Origin: Arctopsyche grandis
Lineage: Eukaryota; Arthropoda; Insecta; Trichoptera; Hydropsychidae
Length of the DNA stretch: 64,000 nucleotides
Assembly (NCBI RefSeq): GCF_051622035.1
Contig: NC_135356.1
Location: 24,210,839 to 24,274,838, forward strand
Direction of reading: 5' to 3'
Below are positions 30,625-44,700 of this stretch, one piece after another. Numbering within the stretch: the stretch's first letter is position 1; the number at the start of each line of letters is the position of its first letter. The position numbers and the translations under genes were made by a program. The notes beneath the pieces are model-generated. The model worked only from the letters and a program-made list of their open reading frames with translations. It was not told the DNA's origin and searched no databases.

Positions 30625-32089
30625 GATATATTAAGTGTGATCTTGAAATAAAGTTTTCAATCCCGAGAATAAACATTTTCAATATTCATTCCTATGTACA
30701 TAGATTGAAAATTTGAAGGTTATCTAAATATTAAAATTGGTTTCAAACAAATTTAAAAAGGCTTCAAACTTCAAAAGAAGTTCAATAATTAAAATATTCT
30801 AAAGAATCAGTCATGGATGATATTTAAAGTACATATTTTATGTTTACTCATTTTATTTTTCATATGCATAACACCTTATCCGTATATATTATCATCATCC
30901 CTTACAGAATACATTATCCTCGCACAGATAATTGTTAATGGATCCAGTACTTTCTATTTTTTTTTTCTTAATAACATTTTTACCGCATTAAATTCCAACC
31001 GTGGATCATTATTCCAAGCATAAAGCGTTCCACACTTCTTTGCTGTAAACATATATGTACATATATTATAAATATTTAAGTTTTAGTAAATGCAATTAAG
31101 ATAAATACGTACATTGTGATGAATCCATAAAATATTAATAAAGTTGGCTCGTTTCATAAAATATCCTCTCGTACGTAAAAACTACATTCATTTATACGTA
31201 AAAACTACATTCTATACATTTCAATTGATATTATATCTATCGATAATTTGGCTGTCACGATATTTCGCAGTAGTTTAGATACAACGTTTTTCGAAATTAT
31301 GTAAATGTGGTCTAAAGAAAAAAACCACGAAGATTTATCAAAAAATGACACTTGAAATAAACGTATAACAGTTTCAGACCTTGCTTGCAACTTTTGACTA
31401 ATCTTTTTAAATGAAAAATACCCGGAATCAAGGGAAAATGTATTATCATGAATGAAAACGAAATATTTCAAGCGACATTGACCCAAAAATGAATGGGATA
31501 TTTCAGATGATAAAAAAAACGGATAATTGGTTCAATGCCGTAACTAGATACGTAGCTGTGTGTACAAGATGAAATGGAATAGACGAAAAAATATATTTTT
31601 AAAATTATTAAAAACAATAAAAAAAAATTTCTGCTTAGAAGTGTTGTATATTTTTCACAATATACAATCAAATACTATACACGTACAAGTCTATAATTCA
31701 ATATTTTAATCAAACATATGTAAATATAAATTGTCGTTAAAGATAATTATTTATTTATTTAAAGTTTGGACCATTGTGGCATTATATGAATTTCTAATGC
31801 GCCAGAATGTTCCAAAATATAACAAAGAAGAAACAAAAAAGATTTGTATTAACTAATATATAATTTCGAAAGAGGCTTTGTGTGTAAATATATATGTTTA
31901 TAAGTAACTTTGGTTGGTAATCGTAAACTAGTCATAATTTCTATGACGACGAGTCGATTTTTTAAGAACCATAAAAAACAAAATTTAATAATTTACCTAC
32001 ATTAGCGCTTTAACTTCCATCGAAAATGACACTTGAAATAACCATCTTCAAGTAGTTGGCGAACTAATCGAGCGCTAGACGGGTACTAT
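30625..32089. other. Non-coding stretch
   Basis: Very AT-rich DNA. ORFs of 67-93 codons are composed of A/T-rich codons and match nothing. Confidence 0.4.
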
Positions 32090-32256
32090 GTAGAATAGTA
32101 CCCGAGAAAATTTAAAAGGTTAAAAGGAAGACCGCCGGGAAGATGTGAGATGGGTGATATGGATGAGATTGGCGCAAAATAGAGACGAGCGGAAGCGTGT
32201 TGGAGAGGCCTTCATCCAGCAGTGGATGATGAGCGTCTTTAGATGATGATGATATA
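32090..32256 (+). mobile_element. RTE-like LINE 3' end with GATGAT tail
   Basis: Plus-strand phrases AAGGAAGACCGCCGGGAAG, GATGAGATTGGCGCAAAAT and GTTGGAGAGGCCTTCATCCA encode the RTE tail seen at 2117-2377, ending in a (GATGAT) microsatellite tail. Followed by ACATGTACATATGTATGT and a 115-bp block (32276-32392) that reappears inverted at 35767-35883. Confidence 0.75.
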
Positions 32257-32275
32257 TGTACATGTACATATGTAT

Positions 32276-32392
32276 GTAAAATTTGATCTTCATTTCACAT
32301 TGTGATCGGAGTGTGCATTTTTCTGCACGCGGCAGTGCAATTTTTGCGATCGTTGGTTGTTTTTATAATGAAATAGTGATAAAATTTACCAT
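32276..32392. repeat. ~115-bp block, copy 1
   Basis: Sequence from GTAAAATTTGATCTTCATTT through TGCACGCGGCAGTGCA to GTGATAAAATTTACC. A reverse-complement copy with few differences lies at 35767-35883, where one end forms the splice donor of the PDZ-gene coding exon. Both copies sit beside an RTE-like tail. Confidence 0.8.
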
Positions 32393-32470
32393 CCAAGCTT
32401 GGGTTGGTGAGCGGCTGTAGATGATGATGATGATGATATTCCTTAAATAAATAGACAAAATCATGGGTTA

Positions 32471-32821
32471 GTGCAAAAACGCACAGCGGTGCACATGGCA
32501 CCAGCACGCGTCGTCTCAAAATGACCCCCTGGGGTGTTTCCGGTAAAATTATATCCTTGCTTGACATTGATCGATAACGGTGTATCCCATGGTGATTGGA
32601 TTATTAATCACATTGCGATCGCCCAAAAGACAATTTTCACCATGAAAATTGCGAATACGGAATATTTGGCACTCGAGTTCTCGTTAGTATGATTTCGGAG
32701 TTTCGGATTTATTTTGAGCGCTTCGTGACCAATAATCATCGAACCGTATCCCATATTTGAAGACCCCCACAGCGGGGAACCAAGCACACGATGTGCCGTT
32801 CATCGCTGTGTGTTTTCGCCC
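32471..32821. mobile_element. PIF/Harbinger-like MITE, copy with TTA on both sides
   Basis: Flanked by TTA (32468-32470 and 32822-32824). Ends GTGCAAAAACGCACAGCGGT and, from the right, GGGCGAAAACACACAGCGAT. It is related to 12007-12281 and carries an extra internal segment (about 32600-32750) with GGCACTCGAGTTCTCGTTAG, a phrase also found at about 63170-63190. Confidence 0.75.
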
Positions 32822-32909
32822 TTAGTCACATCTGAATTAATGGTTGCAAACACGCGGCTGCATGCTCATTTCGATTGAATTTTGACATAATTTGATTGAT
32901 ATCATCTGG

Positions 32910-33095
32910 AATCTGTTGGGATCATCTGTCTCCACTCCTCGCAGTCCTGTGCCAAGTTGTGCGTTTGGGGACGGATCCCGCCATTTATTTAATTTGATCT
33001 GGCCTAACTCGCCTTTCCTCCAGAGTTCTTATGACCACCAGCTTCTCTAGACTCTCTACATCCTCCCTGGCAATATGGACAAAGTACATAGGTAA
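32910..33095 (-). mobile_element. LINE fragment (endonuclease-RT tail)
   Basis: The minus strand reads YFVHIAREDVESLEKLVVI then RTLEERR, matching the [17 protein letters not shown] block of the fragment at 38460-39170. Short, frameshifted and dead. Confidence 0.65.
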
Positions 33096-33109
33096 GAATT
33101 TTTATGCTA

Positions 33110-33790
33110 CATACATGTTAAGGAGAGTATCAAAACACGCGGCTGCATGCTCATTTCGATTGAACTTTGACTGTTTGAATTTCAGCATGTACGAAAGACG
33201 AGATATTCATGAGGTTGCGCAGATGACATTTCGATGTACATACATTGATTGGCAATTCTTAAAATTAAGTTGGATCTTTCTGGCAAGTTTAAAATGGCAA
33301 AAGCCGAGACGAAAGTATGAAATGAGCATGCAGCGAAATAAACGATCGAAAAGCGCCAGACAGACTGAACCACAGATTAACGACACGTGTACCTTATGCG
33401 TGCGCACTGCTCGCACTTACACTAAGCGAAATCTACCCGAAGTCCCGACATACCTACCATGTATTCGTTCTGTGCTTCTGATACTTTAGTTCCGAATTTT
33501 TCCTTATTAAATTATTAAAAACTCGCCAGAAAGATCCAACTCAATTTTAATAATTGCATCTGTGCACATCGAAAGGTTACTCGTCATCTGATGTGCAATC
33601 TATAATTCGTGAGGTCGAGAATTGCGTTTAAAGCAGCCATCCAGTTAATCTGTGGTTCAATCTGTCTGGCGCTTTTCGATCGTTTGCACCAAACCCAGCG
33701 AAATGAGCATGCGGTCACGTGGTTTGCAACCATTTGTAGCGCAGCGATTTGATACACCAGCTCAACGAATACTTTTGACAACTAGTCAAT
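33110..33790. repeat. Rearranged inverted repeat blocks
   Basis: The block GATCGAAAAGCGCCAGACAG plus ACTGAACCACAGATTAAC at 33344-33381 recurs inverted at 33645-33685. AGTTGGATCTTTCTGGC-AGTTT at 33266-33290 recurs inverted at 33520-33545. The two blocks change order, so this is not a simple hairpin. ACACGCGGCTGCATGCTCAT also occurs directly at 32850 and 33136. The 152-codon plus-strand ORF across it (33031-33489) is an artefact of repeat DNA. Confidence 0.6.
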
Positions 33791-34079
33791 CGCCACGATT
33801 GCCTAGTTGGCCAGCCCTAGTATATATGTCTGTTTGTTACCAAATTCGATACACTAAAACTCAGGCTAAGGGCTATACAAAATATTCACATTTTCCAACT
33901 TTCACCCGCCCGAGCAACACCGGGGCACCTCGGCCACATGCATTAAACCCAACTCAATTTAATTGACAACGGTCAAAATGTCTGAAAGACAGTAAGTAGC
34001 CTGAACACGTGCACCCTGTCACTCCCTCCACTCCATTCTCTCCCCCACTTCTCAATGTGTGTAAATGTGTGTGGTAGCT

Positions 34080-34296
34080 TAGTTACAGTTGTGAGCTCGC
34101 GGCCTGTACGCGTGCGCCGATCGATGTTCGGCCTTTAGAGGCTACGGGCCGCGTCTCGGGAGCACCTCGGAGCCTTCGCCCCCGTCCAGGGGGCCCCGTA
34201 GGGGGTGCCGCAGCCTTCGCAGGGCCTGGCGCCCCAATCGAGCCGTGGAAAATCCGGAAAATCCCACCCCTTTGTCCTACCCTCGCTGGCTAACAG
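34080..34296 (+). promoter_or_regulatory. Likely promoter and untranslated first exon of the PDZ gene
   Basis: A GC/CpG-rich island in AT-rich surroundings ends in a strong donor, GCTAACAG/GTGAGTAC, at 34296/34297. The next good acceptor on the same strand, GGTTATTTCTAG at 35631, opens the exon that carries the start codon. An initiator-like TTACAGTTGTGAG lies at about 34083. No conserved frame in it, so it is called 5' UTR. Another GTAAGT donor context at about 33987 could mark an alternative start. Confidence 0.5.
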
Positions 34297-35631
34297 GTGA
34301 GTACAGTGCGTCCAGTACACGCTCATACAACATGAAAAATGTTCAATAATTTCACTCGATCGATTATTTATTATATTGATATTTCGAAAAGTAAAGTGTC
34401 GTCGTGTCGCGCGTTTCCAAACAACGCAGCAATTTTGCAAAATAATATACAATATGTCATTTGGTGTGTCGTCTTCGATTTGCGCTGTGTGCTCAACACT
34501 TCGTTCAAGGTTGCATCATGTTGTGCACGCTTATTGTTAATTTTTCGTTTTTGTTTATTACTGGTTTTTCCGCGGTGGAAAATGGGCGGCCAACACGCGA
34601 CTTTTCCCCTGAGACTTGCACGCCCATCGTATATAAAAATGTAATCATTGAAAACAATAATTGGATGTACACATGAGCCACACGATTGACTTTTGAAAGA
34701 TATTGACCAGAGATGTGTATTTTTAGCATTTTTATATAATGATTTTTCCATTTTATAACATTTTTCATTTATTTTGACTTTAAATTGGTCGCTTTTCATA
34801 AATTATGTTATAAAAAGTATTGAAATTAATTTTTCTTTTGGAAATTATGCCTTAAAAAGATAGATGCTACAAGGTGCTAAAACTATATATGCTGAAAAAA
34901 CGCATCTCTAATAATGATCTTATTTTGAAATTGATTCTTATATAAAATGTTCAACTAAAATTCTGCAAAATACGTGCATACATTTGTGTACCAAAATATT
35001 ATATTATACAAGTAAATTCAACTAAAACGAATAATATTGAGACCAGTGCAATTTCATGAACCTGTTTCTTTTTCAATGTACCTACATATAAATGTAATAA
35101 TATGAGAAATTAGCACATCGTTGCAAATTGTATCAGTGTGCTTTTTACCCTATACAAAAAACACTAACAAAGTTGCTGCCGTAGTACTATTTCTCATGAG
35201 GGTTGGATCTTTTTTGCATTAATAAATTTATAAATACTATGTACGTGCATACGTTCAAAGATTCATAAAATCGCGCTCTGAACATATTACATACATATGT
35301 ACATATGTATGATGGCAAAAACGCTTTGTCTCAAACAAAGAGAAAATGGCTACATATTGTACTACTGGATCATCTCAAATTCACTACAGCTATTCAAGGT
35401 TACACAATGGGGAGTCAAAAAAATGCGTTAAAAGATCTCATTATGCAATTTTGAACGATTGAACATCGTCATCGAATCGGTCTAACAATGAAATGTCGAA
35501 TTGGCCAAATATACATATGTAAATATGTACGTACAGACTATCGTAAAACTAAAAATATCCATCAACCTTACACTTTGACACTTTTATAAATATGTTAATG
35601 ATAATGAATCGTACGATTTGGTTATTTCTAG

Positions 35632-35766
35632 ATAAGTTTTGACATGATGGATTCGCCCAAGTTAAACGAAAAGGTCCACAAGGCCTCGGCGACCCACACA
35701 GGAGCCATCAGCAAACGACAAGCTCATCAAAACGACCATTCCAAAGATGAGTTGGAAGCTTCGGCG
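35632..35766 (+). CDS. PDZ gene exon with start codon
   Basis: Acceptor TTATTTCTAG, then a 12-base leader and ATGATG at 35644. It encodes 41 polar residues ([15 protein letters not shown] onward) and ends GCTTCGGCG/GTAAAT in phase 0, matching the next exon. The N-terminus is unlike mammalian tamalin, so assignment rests on strand, phase and position. The donor lies in a repeat copy (see findings). Confidence 0.6.
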
Positions 35767-38700
35767 GTAAATTTTATCACTATTTCATCAAAAAAACAAC
35801 CAACGATCACAAAAACTGCACTGCCGCGTGCAGAAATATGCACACTCTGATCACAATGTGAAATGAAGATCAAATTTTACATACATACATGTACATATGT
35901 ATTTATATCATCATCATCATCTACAGCCATTGCTGGATGAAGGCCTCTCCAACACGCTTCCGCTCGTCCCCGTTTTGCGCAACTCTCATCCATCTCACTC
36001 GATAAATTTTCCTAATTTCGTCTACCCATCGTCCCTGCGGTTTTACTTTTACCCTTTTGCATTCTCTCGGGTATCATTCTAGCACTTATTCTGTCCTCCT
36101 TTCGTCCATTCTTCTAGCCACGTGGCTCGCACATTGCCATTTCAATCTCTTCATTCTATCCACTAAATCCACTACTCTTGTCATGCTTCTCACCCACTTG
36201 TTCTGTTTTCTGTCTATCCTCGTTATGCCAAGCATATGTACGTACAACGTTCCATACTATTTTTGGTGCGTTGGATTTTGATTCAATGCACTCAAAAATT
36301 CAATTCAATGCACTCAAAGTAGTATATAACATTTTACGCTTGGCATAACGAGATATAACTTCCTGGCCAATTACAAACATCAATAAACAGTTTATAGAGT
36401 AATTTTACGGCGCATCATAGAGACATCTATGGATAAATTTTAATAAATTTGCATTTTTGCATCTTTTTTATAAACAAATCACCGAATTTTGAGGTGTTGA
36501 AAAACTCAAAATTCGAAAGACATCTATGGATAAATTTGCAGCATTTTATAGATCAGTTAATTCGAGTAAAGTCGTTTTTTTGCGAGAAATATGACAGGGT
36601 TGCCAATTTTGTTGGAACCGTTTCAATTAAACTAGATAAATTGATAAAATCTAATAGGAAACGATCGACCTAATAGGAAACGATGAAGGCACATATCCAA
36701 GGTCTGGCCAGCAGCATAGACAGGGATTGAACCCATGAACACACAATTGAAAGCATTACACGCTAATCGTTGATCTATGCTGCTGGTTAGCAAATATGCA
36801 GAATAACATCGTGCCACATTCATAATTGATTTTTAATTCATTTATCGTATGTCGTATGTACATATGTATATAGGTATTGTTTGTTAATTAACAATACGTA
36901 TTTGAAATTATACTTGCATTAGAAAATACATACATATATCGTTACACTAACAGTAACTTAATTGTTTTAAAAATCTTACTCGGTAATCTTAATTGGAATA
37001 GTTCTAAATAGTAGTATTAAAAATTGTATGTTTTCATATGGTATCGAAATTTGGTAAAAGGTGCATTTGAACGTGAATATGGTTCAAATTTTGATCTTTC
37101 AAGTGACCCATCATTCAACAGAATATTCGCTATTTTTAAAACATCGACTGAATAGATTGAACTCTGTGTGCCTTTGCTATTCAAATTGAGTATAGAAATT
37201 TATGTACATATGTACATACATACATATAGGAAAGCACTGAAGTGGAATTTGAACCGTGCACTTGAGTGAGCAAAGTTGACGAAATATGGATAGCAGATCT
37301 CTCACATAAATACTTCTACCCCCATTCAACGTGTCAGTGTTCAGATATTGGTTCAACTTGATCCCAAATACTCTCAGGAGAGTTATCGTTGTTAATGTGT
37401 TTCGTTATCAGTATTCTCTTGCTGTCGCGTTTGGCTACGATTTTGGTATCATTGTATCCGTTCTGCCTAATAAGTTCTTCGTTGCAAAACTGATTTCACT
37501 TCGTCGGTATGATTCACGCGACAACAAACACTGTCTCTGCGCGCATAAATACCTAGGATTCTAATTCGATTCACACAAACTTTTGTAGAAAGTGTAAATT
37601 TGAAACCGATCGTTCCCAATCGAGATATACGCCTGCCTTAATACTAGCCGTACTGTGATGGATAGTCTTTTTATTTCTCCAAATATATTGAATGCAGGGT
37701 CTTCATATCTTATGTATTCCTCATAAATCCTCCAGGAATCGAATTATGACATTACGAAATAAAAACGTTGATCAATATCAATGGAAATAATTATTTTCAC
37801 GGAAAGCTCCTTGTAGACGTGTCTCACAGATGTGAGAGAAATAAGGAATTCAGTACGCGCCCCGCTCAACGAACAGTGTGAGAATGATATCCGCCTTGGA
37901 GTGACGGCTCTGATTCAGCACTTATTATTCAGCGCTATTTTTAGCACTTATTTTCTATTATTCGACGCTTAAAACATGATAAAATAATTTTGATAGTTCA
38001 TTACAATAATTAACTTCGCAGATTTTGCATTATTTTAACTTAAGACACATATTTTTAACTGGACATTTGACGTTCAGCACATTGGCTAGCGGATTTTTTT
38101 CTTAGCACAGTAAGGCAAGTGCTAATATTTACATGAAAAGTCTTTGAGTAAAACTGCTCAAATTCTCTCCTGCATGACAATGAACGATATTTCCACATCG
38201 GAAAGGTTACCTTTCAACAATCAGTTACAGGTTTAAAAAAAAGAGCTCTACATAAGAAAACATGTGTATGAATTGAATTTAAATTCCATCAAATCCCGAG
38301 AAATAAATGTGAAGTTTAGCTTGTAGTAATTGACTGATCACAGATTTATTGTTTTTTTATTCCGGGTTCAGATAACACTTCAGAATAGATAAAGATTATC
38401 TGAAGTGTAGTATGGACCCGGCATAAGAGACAAAAAAGTCTATCGCGTGCATTTGACCTTCAAGGTAAATATGACCGCTGGTTTTTGAGCATAGTACCGG
38501 GTTGACACGTTGCAAGCAGCTTGATCCAAGATACAAGATCCATTCTTCTTCCTCGTTTACTTAATGCTGAGTTAATGTGGTTATTGATGTAGTCTGAAAT
38601 TTGATGGATAATCCGTTTCCACTTTTCCCGGTTCAGTGTATGTATGTACATAAATAACGGTCTCGTCAGTTATTTGATTTGTTCTGACCGTCTCATGTAA

Positions 38701-41700
38701 AACCGCCTTCTCACTCAACTTCCCTCCAGGGTTCCGGTGACTACCAGCCTCTCTAGACTCTCCATATTCTTACTGACAATATGGCCAAAGTATGAGAGAA
38801 TCCTTTCCCTACATGTTGTGAAGAGTCTCTCTGAAACTGCCAGCTCTTTGAGGACGGAGGTGTTCATCCGTCTCCAACACAACATTTCGAATGCATCTAG
38901 CACATAAGGAGCATCCTTTCTCTCCTTTTCGGGGTTCATGTCTCGTCTCCATACAATGCAATGGGGAAGACAAGAGATCGCATCAGACGGATTTTCGTTC
39001 TTCTTGTAATAGAGCAGTTCTTCCATATCTTTATTAGACTGACCATTACTGCTTTCGCCATTCCTATTCTTCTGCGAATTTCCGATTGGCATCCTCCTTC
39101 CCTTAAGATCAAGGCATCTTCATACATATGTAGGTAAATAAAGTCGCCGACTGTATCTACCTCATAGACCTCATAGTCTTTTAAAGCATTGAAAATTCAT
39201 ACAAGCACCCAATTCATCGCACCTTTGAATACATTTACGGGTCCAGATTCTTCTGGTCACTGAACAGAAGAGTTTGATGAATATCTAGTTATTCTTCAAC
39301 GTGACAGCACCTCATAGTATCATATCCGTCATTTCAAAACTGTCCAAGTGGCGATTACGTGTCAACCACGTTTCAAGTCACTTGGACGTCTAAGCTATTC
39401 TCATCGCGTCAACTCGGTATTAATAATAAACGAGTCCAAGTCCAGACTGGCAATATACTAATGGATTTGCATATTTATCATTCTAAATATTTCAATATAG
39501 AATAAATTGATTTGGGAAGTTTATTAGGCTAGCTACGCCCATCTACCATTTGTTTTAAATTTTAAAATAATAAGATATACTAAATTTTTAGGGTTATATC
39601 ATAAACTTGTAATAGAAATATTTTCGTTAGTTCTACATATTTAAGGTTTCTGTCAGTTTAATTGGATGTTTCTTTGTTTGTTTGCTGTTTATAAAAGTTA
39701 TCTTATAGTTTAGTATATTACTTCTTGGTATTTAGGTATATTGAAGATGGTTTTTGGAAGTGGTCGTATAATATCAGTAGCGTCCCTAGACTATGTGCTG
39801 CCCTTATACGAAGTTCAAAATGTCATTGCGACATAACCAGCAGCGTGGCTCGGTCGTTAAGCTTCTGCTTAACACTGAGAGGCGCCGAGTTCGATCCCTT
39901 GAGCTGACCTCGATTGAAAAGAATTTTTCTGAGTATATCTGTAATGCTGCTGGTCAGACCAGGATTTGTGACTCCTGGTTGATCGTTTCCTATCAGAGTT
40001 TGCCAATTTTCTCTGATTTCATTGTTGAAACGATTCCCGATTAAAAATTGGCTAAAAATCCTTCCTACCCACTATGTCACCACTATTTGAGTATGATTAA
40101 TGTAAATATTACAATAAAAATGTATGTACAATTCATAGATGTCTCGTTAATTGTCGAGTTTAAGTCAGTGTCTCGTAATTTAGCGACTTATGTATATAAT
40201 AAAAAATGCTGTATTGTTTGTAATTTGGCCAGGAAGGCGCATTGGGGTTTACCTGTAATGCCTTCCTGGTATGAAATAAAATAAAATAAATAAAATAAAA
40301 AAATAACAGGTATCCCCATTATGTCGCTATGACCAAACAATTTAAATAGACATATATACATAAACACATACATATATCAATATGATTCTATTAAGAAAAT
40401 TAATGGCAATAGATAGAGACGATTACATTAGTATATTGGTCCTTGATCTAACGGGCAGAAAAAGTGTTCTAGAATTCTAGAACTAAATTCCCCACTATGC
40501 TTGAAGATTCAAAATTTAAAATTTTCGACATAAAATAAAGGGATTGTGAATCAAAATCTTAAAACATTGTAGATTACATTTTTATATCTTGAATGAAATT
40601 TATTTACAATAATTTAAATTTAAGTACATGTACAATTATTTTTGTTTTTTTTTTCTTCTTCGGATTATCACCTTTTTTCTTTCACACGGAACGTTCCTAA
40701 ATAGGATTGCTTTGTATAGGAGTCCACATTCAAAGGGCTCTCATACAAAATTTTCTGAAGAAGTTAAATTTTTACTTTTTACTTTTTATGCTTTCATCCG
40801 AGTGATTACTGGACTGATTAATCGAAAATCTTTTGAATTTCAGTGTCAGATATTGGAGAGAGTCAAGTCTGATCGGATCGCCATTACCAAGCCCGAGGAA
40901 GATTGGCGCAGGAGGACTATAATAGTCGAAAAGGAGAATGGTTCGTACTGCTTCACGTTGCAGAGCTATGGCATCCATTACAAGAAGGTGAACAAGCAAT
41001 GATATTCTTAAGTCTGAAAGAAATCCTAATAAACTATTATGCATAGCGAAAAATCGTTAATTGATAGTATGTATGCATGTGTAATATAATAATCTGCTGC
41101 GATAAAAAAAATGCGATTCGTTTCAGCTTATATTTAAAATGTTGCAATATCGTTTGCTGTATTCATTATTATGATATAAATATGTATGTATGTCATGTGA
41201 AGCGATAACCATGTAAATAAACCCATTCCTAAGTATCGATACATTCGTTATATTTGCGAAACGTGTTATTTTGCATTCAAATGTCACGCTATACTATGTA
41301 TTTTATTGTATATAAATTTATTTTCAGTTAAAATAACTAATCTGAGCCATATTAAGTTAGGCGTAAACACATACATACATATAGTGTTTGTCTCCGTCCC
41401 AATCCTCGTCAGTTGTTTCATTAAAATGCGAATTATAGTATGTAGTTTGCCTTTAACTTTCATTTTAAATATCAAAACTTTATCTGCATTGCAATATATA
41501 GTAAATAGTGAAAGTTATCGGCATTCAATGTTTCTAAAATGATGATCCGTTAAAATTATCTACACATCTTTAAACTCTGATTACTCTCCCTAGCCACTCA
41601 CTGCTTATTGTGATGTAATTAAATTTGAAATCAAAGCCAAATCCTTAAGTTATTATATAGAAAAACTTTCTGAAGATTCTTTCATGATGTCAAATGAGAC

Positions 41701-44700
41701 CGTTACTTTAGTATTGTTTACAATTTTGTGAAAAACTGTCAAAGATTGGGTTCCAGGCGGAAAATGGCACCTGAAAATATATCCATGTGAATATAAATGT
41801 TTGTACATAGATAGATGTATGCGAGTTTTTTCAAGTACATTTGTATGTATGTATGTCATGTAGAAAAATATTGTTTAAAAATACATCGGATTTTTTCGCA
41901 ACTTTTCCGAATTTTTTCGACTCTTCGATCATACGGGCTTATTTTTATAGGTTTTTTATTTAACTTTTACTTTAAAAAAGTATCGTAAATTAGACTCAAG
42001 TTTTCAATTGTTGAAATAGCGTTTGATTTCAGCAACGCTTGTAATTCCGAATCCACTTATTTATTTACGTTTCTACGTTCGTCAAAATCAGTTAGTAATT
42101 TGAGTCCGTTTTAACATATTTTTCCGGAAAAGAATCTCAAAATTTAACGCTGTAATACATACGTATATAGATTTTGATTTGTAAGCTAGAATAATTGGAA
42201 GAATTGTACATATAATGATATATGTATGTACATATTCACTGGCAACAAACCTGCTGAATCACGAACTACCGAATCACAATCTTTATCTCGACGGGATTTC
42301 TTCGATTGTTCCGGACTATATTTATGTGGGAAAATACAAAACTGGTTTTGGACTAACCAGGTGCTATTAATTAATGTAATAAGCGCTTGTTTAAACATCA
42401 CCTCGGCGAAGCTGTGTTACTAGCGTTAGTTAAGTGCGATGTAAATAATTATAGTATATGTATATATTTTTTTTTAATGTTTTGCGTATTGTATTGGGAT
42501 ACCAAGCGATGAATTGCGAAATTTCCCACTTGATTGACGTAGTTTTGCCTAATGTATCTAACCCTCGTTATTATCTACATACATACATACATACATATGT
42601 ATGTATGTAATATTAGTAAATGCGTTACTTGGTAAATGTTTTACTGTTTACTAGCATTAAAGTATATTATACTAAAAGATTCATCAACTTGTTAATTGTT
42701 TCCTTTGTTCTATATTTGATTTTAAATAGTTTTATTGATAGCTCAATATTAAATAAGATTCCGATTTAGGGCTGGGCCGCACCGTGCAACTTTGTCGGCC
42801 GACTAGTTGCGCGACACGAAAAAATGTATGGAAATGTGTGCGACAAACAAGTTGACGGGTGTGGCATGTCCCATCTACCTGCATGCATTGGTCTGGTCAC
42901 CCTCAACCAAGTCGCTCGCAAGTTGCACGGTGCGGCCCGGCCCTTACTGTCTTCTCAGATATCTTTGTAATTAATCACTATTCCATATACATAAATCCCT
43001 CTTCAACCAATAACTCACATAATCTCTTCCCAACTATTTTTTACTCTTTATCTTCATTTAGATTTTGATTTCAATTTTAAACTATTTAAATGTCGATATT
43101 GTTTTTTTATAGTATTGTATAATGTGCGATTCTTATTGATTAAAATAAATAAATAAAAAGTTTGATACCAACATATTATATACATATGTATCCAGATCCA
43201 TTAGGTAATGCCTCGTCGATTTATCTCAGTTACATGTAATGTTTTTTACGTCTACTTACGTACTGTTGTTTTGTAAAGTGTATTGTTGTTTTATAGGAGC
43301 AAGAGATAGAAATGATCACTTATGTGGATTATGTGGAGTTTGATGGACCCGCGTACAGATCCGGAATGAGAGAAGGCGACGTGATCCTTTCCATAAATGG
43401 AGTCGACATGGAGAAAGCAGATCACAAAACTCTGGTTAATTTTATCAAAAATTGTGACACGAGAATGCGAATGGTTGTGCTGTTCGAAGATTGTGTTAGA
43501 AAGGTGGGTGTTGGAAAAATAAAATAAATTGAATTTATTATTTGCATATTTTCAAAGTTTATATGAAATTTAGCTTCTTTAGATAGTTGTTTGAAAAATC
43601 ATACTCCCTTCTTTCGTTGTTAACTTCTATTATATAAATACATTTTAATTTTGTCTGATGTACAAATCTACTATTTGTAATTTAGAACTTTCAAATTTTG
43701 TATACTATCTCACTTAATTGAAGTATCCTTCAAACTTAAAACATGTTCAAATCATCTCAAATGTCCACGATCTTTATAACATTCAAATCTCGACCAATTC
43801 TTCATTCAGATCCCGTCTTTTTGCTATATTTATTTATACGATTTGAAACATTTCTTTCATTTACCTGTCATCGACTGATCAGTATGTATGTACATACATA
43901 TGTAAAGGACTTTTTTATGTTTGTTTTTTTTCTATTGGCAACAATTTTTCCAACAACAACCAATTTGACAGGTAATAGCTGATTTTTGCTTAATTTGTGT
44001 TGCCATTTCTTCATAAATAGATTTACGCCAGAACAACCCTTGTAAATTGTGCAAATTTGTTTTGAAAATCGTGGTTCAGTTTGCGAACTTACCGTGTGTG
44101 AAGTAGCTATTCAATATAGCTATTCAATAGCAATAAAGTTAATACCATAATCTAAAAACTATAATTGAAAAAAAGTATCATTTATTGTATATGTATATAT
44201 GTATGTACATTTCAAGATGTGTATCTATGATTTCATACTGATGTATTTGTGAAATTTCAGGTGGAACTTCACATACGCTACATAGAACTTCAGAGAATGC
44301 TCCAAGATAAAACTAACGAATTGGAAAGGTTGTGTTTGCGGGAGCGTGAGCTGCTCGACGGAAAATGGAAAACCCACAGTCTACCATCTCAGAGGAAGAA
44401 GAACGCAAACGACACTGGTGAGGAAACACCTTTGGAAGAAGACGGGCCTAATTATCTTTACTGCCGTCCAACAGTTTCGACCGAAGATGTCGCCTCAAAG
44501 CAAAAACACACTCAAGTAATGCTCACCTATCAGTATTTGGACCCCAGCTATAGAGCTTACGTTCTCCAGCCGTCAACTTCAAGGTCTGGTGATTATGTGG
44601 TCAGTCTGGGACCTCCCCGTAGCAGGAGCGACCATCATCATTTCATCGTAAAGACACCATGCGATAGCCAAGGCGTCAGCATCACTTCGAGACCCATCCA

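Noticed and set aside
33031..33489. Plus-strand ORF of 152 codons
   Set aside because: It runs through inverted, rearranged repeat blocks and a LINE fragment on the other strand; no conserved motif.
33962..33990. Start codon and donor (ATGTCTGAAAGACA/GTAAGT) as the first coding exon of the PDZ gene
   Set aside because: Joining it to the exon at 35632 gives an immediate stop, and its phase does not fit the exon at 40844. At most an alternative untranslated exon.
34371..34799. Minus-strand ORF of 142 codons and overlapping frames on both strands
   Set aside because: Three overlapping frames of similar length on both strands in one stretch, none with a recognised domain; likely chance openness.
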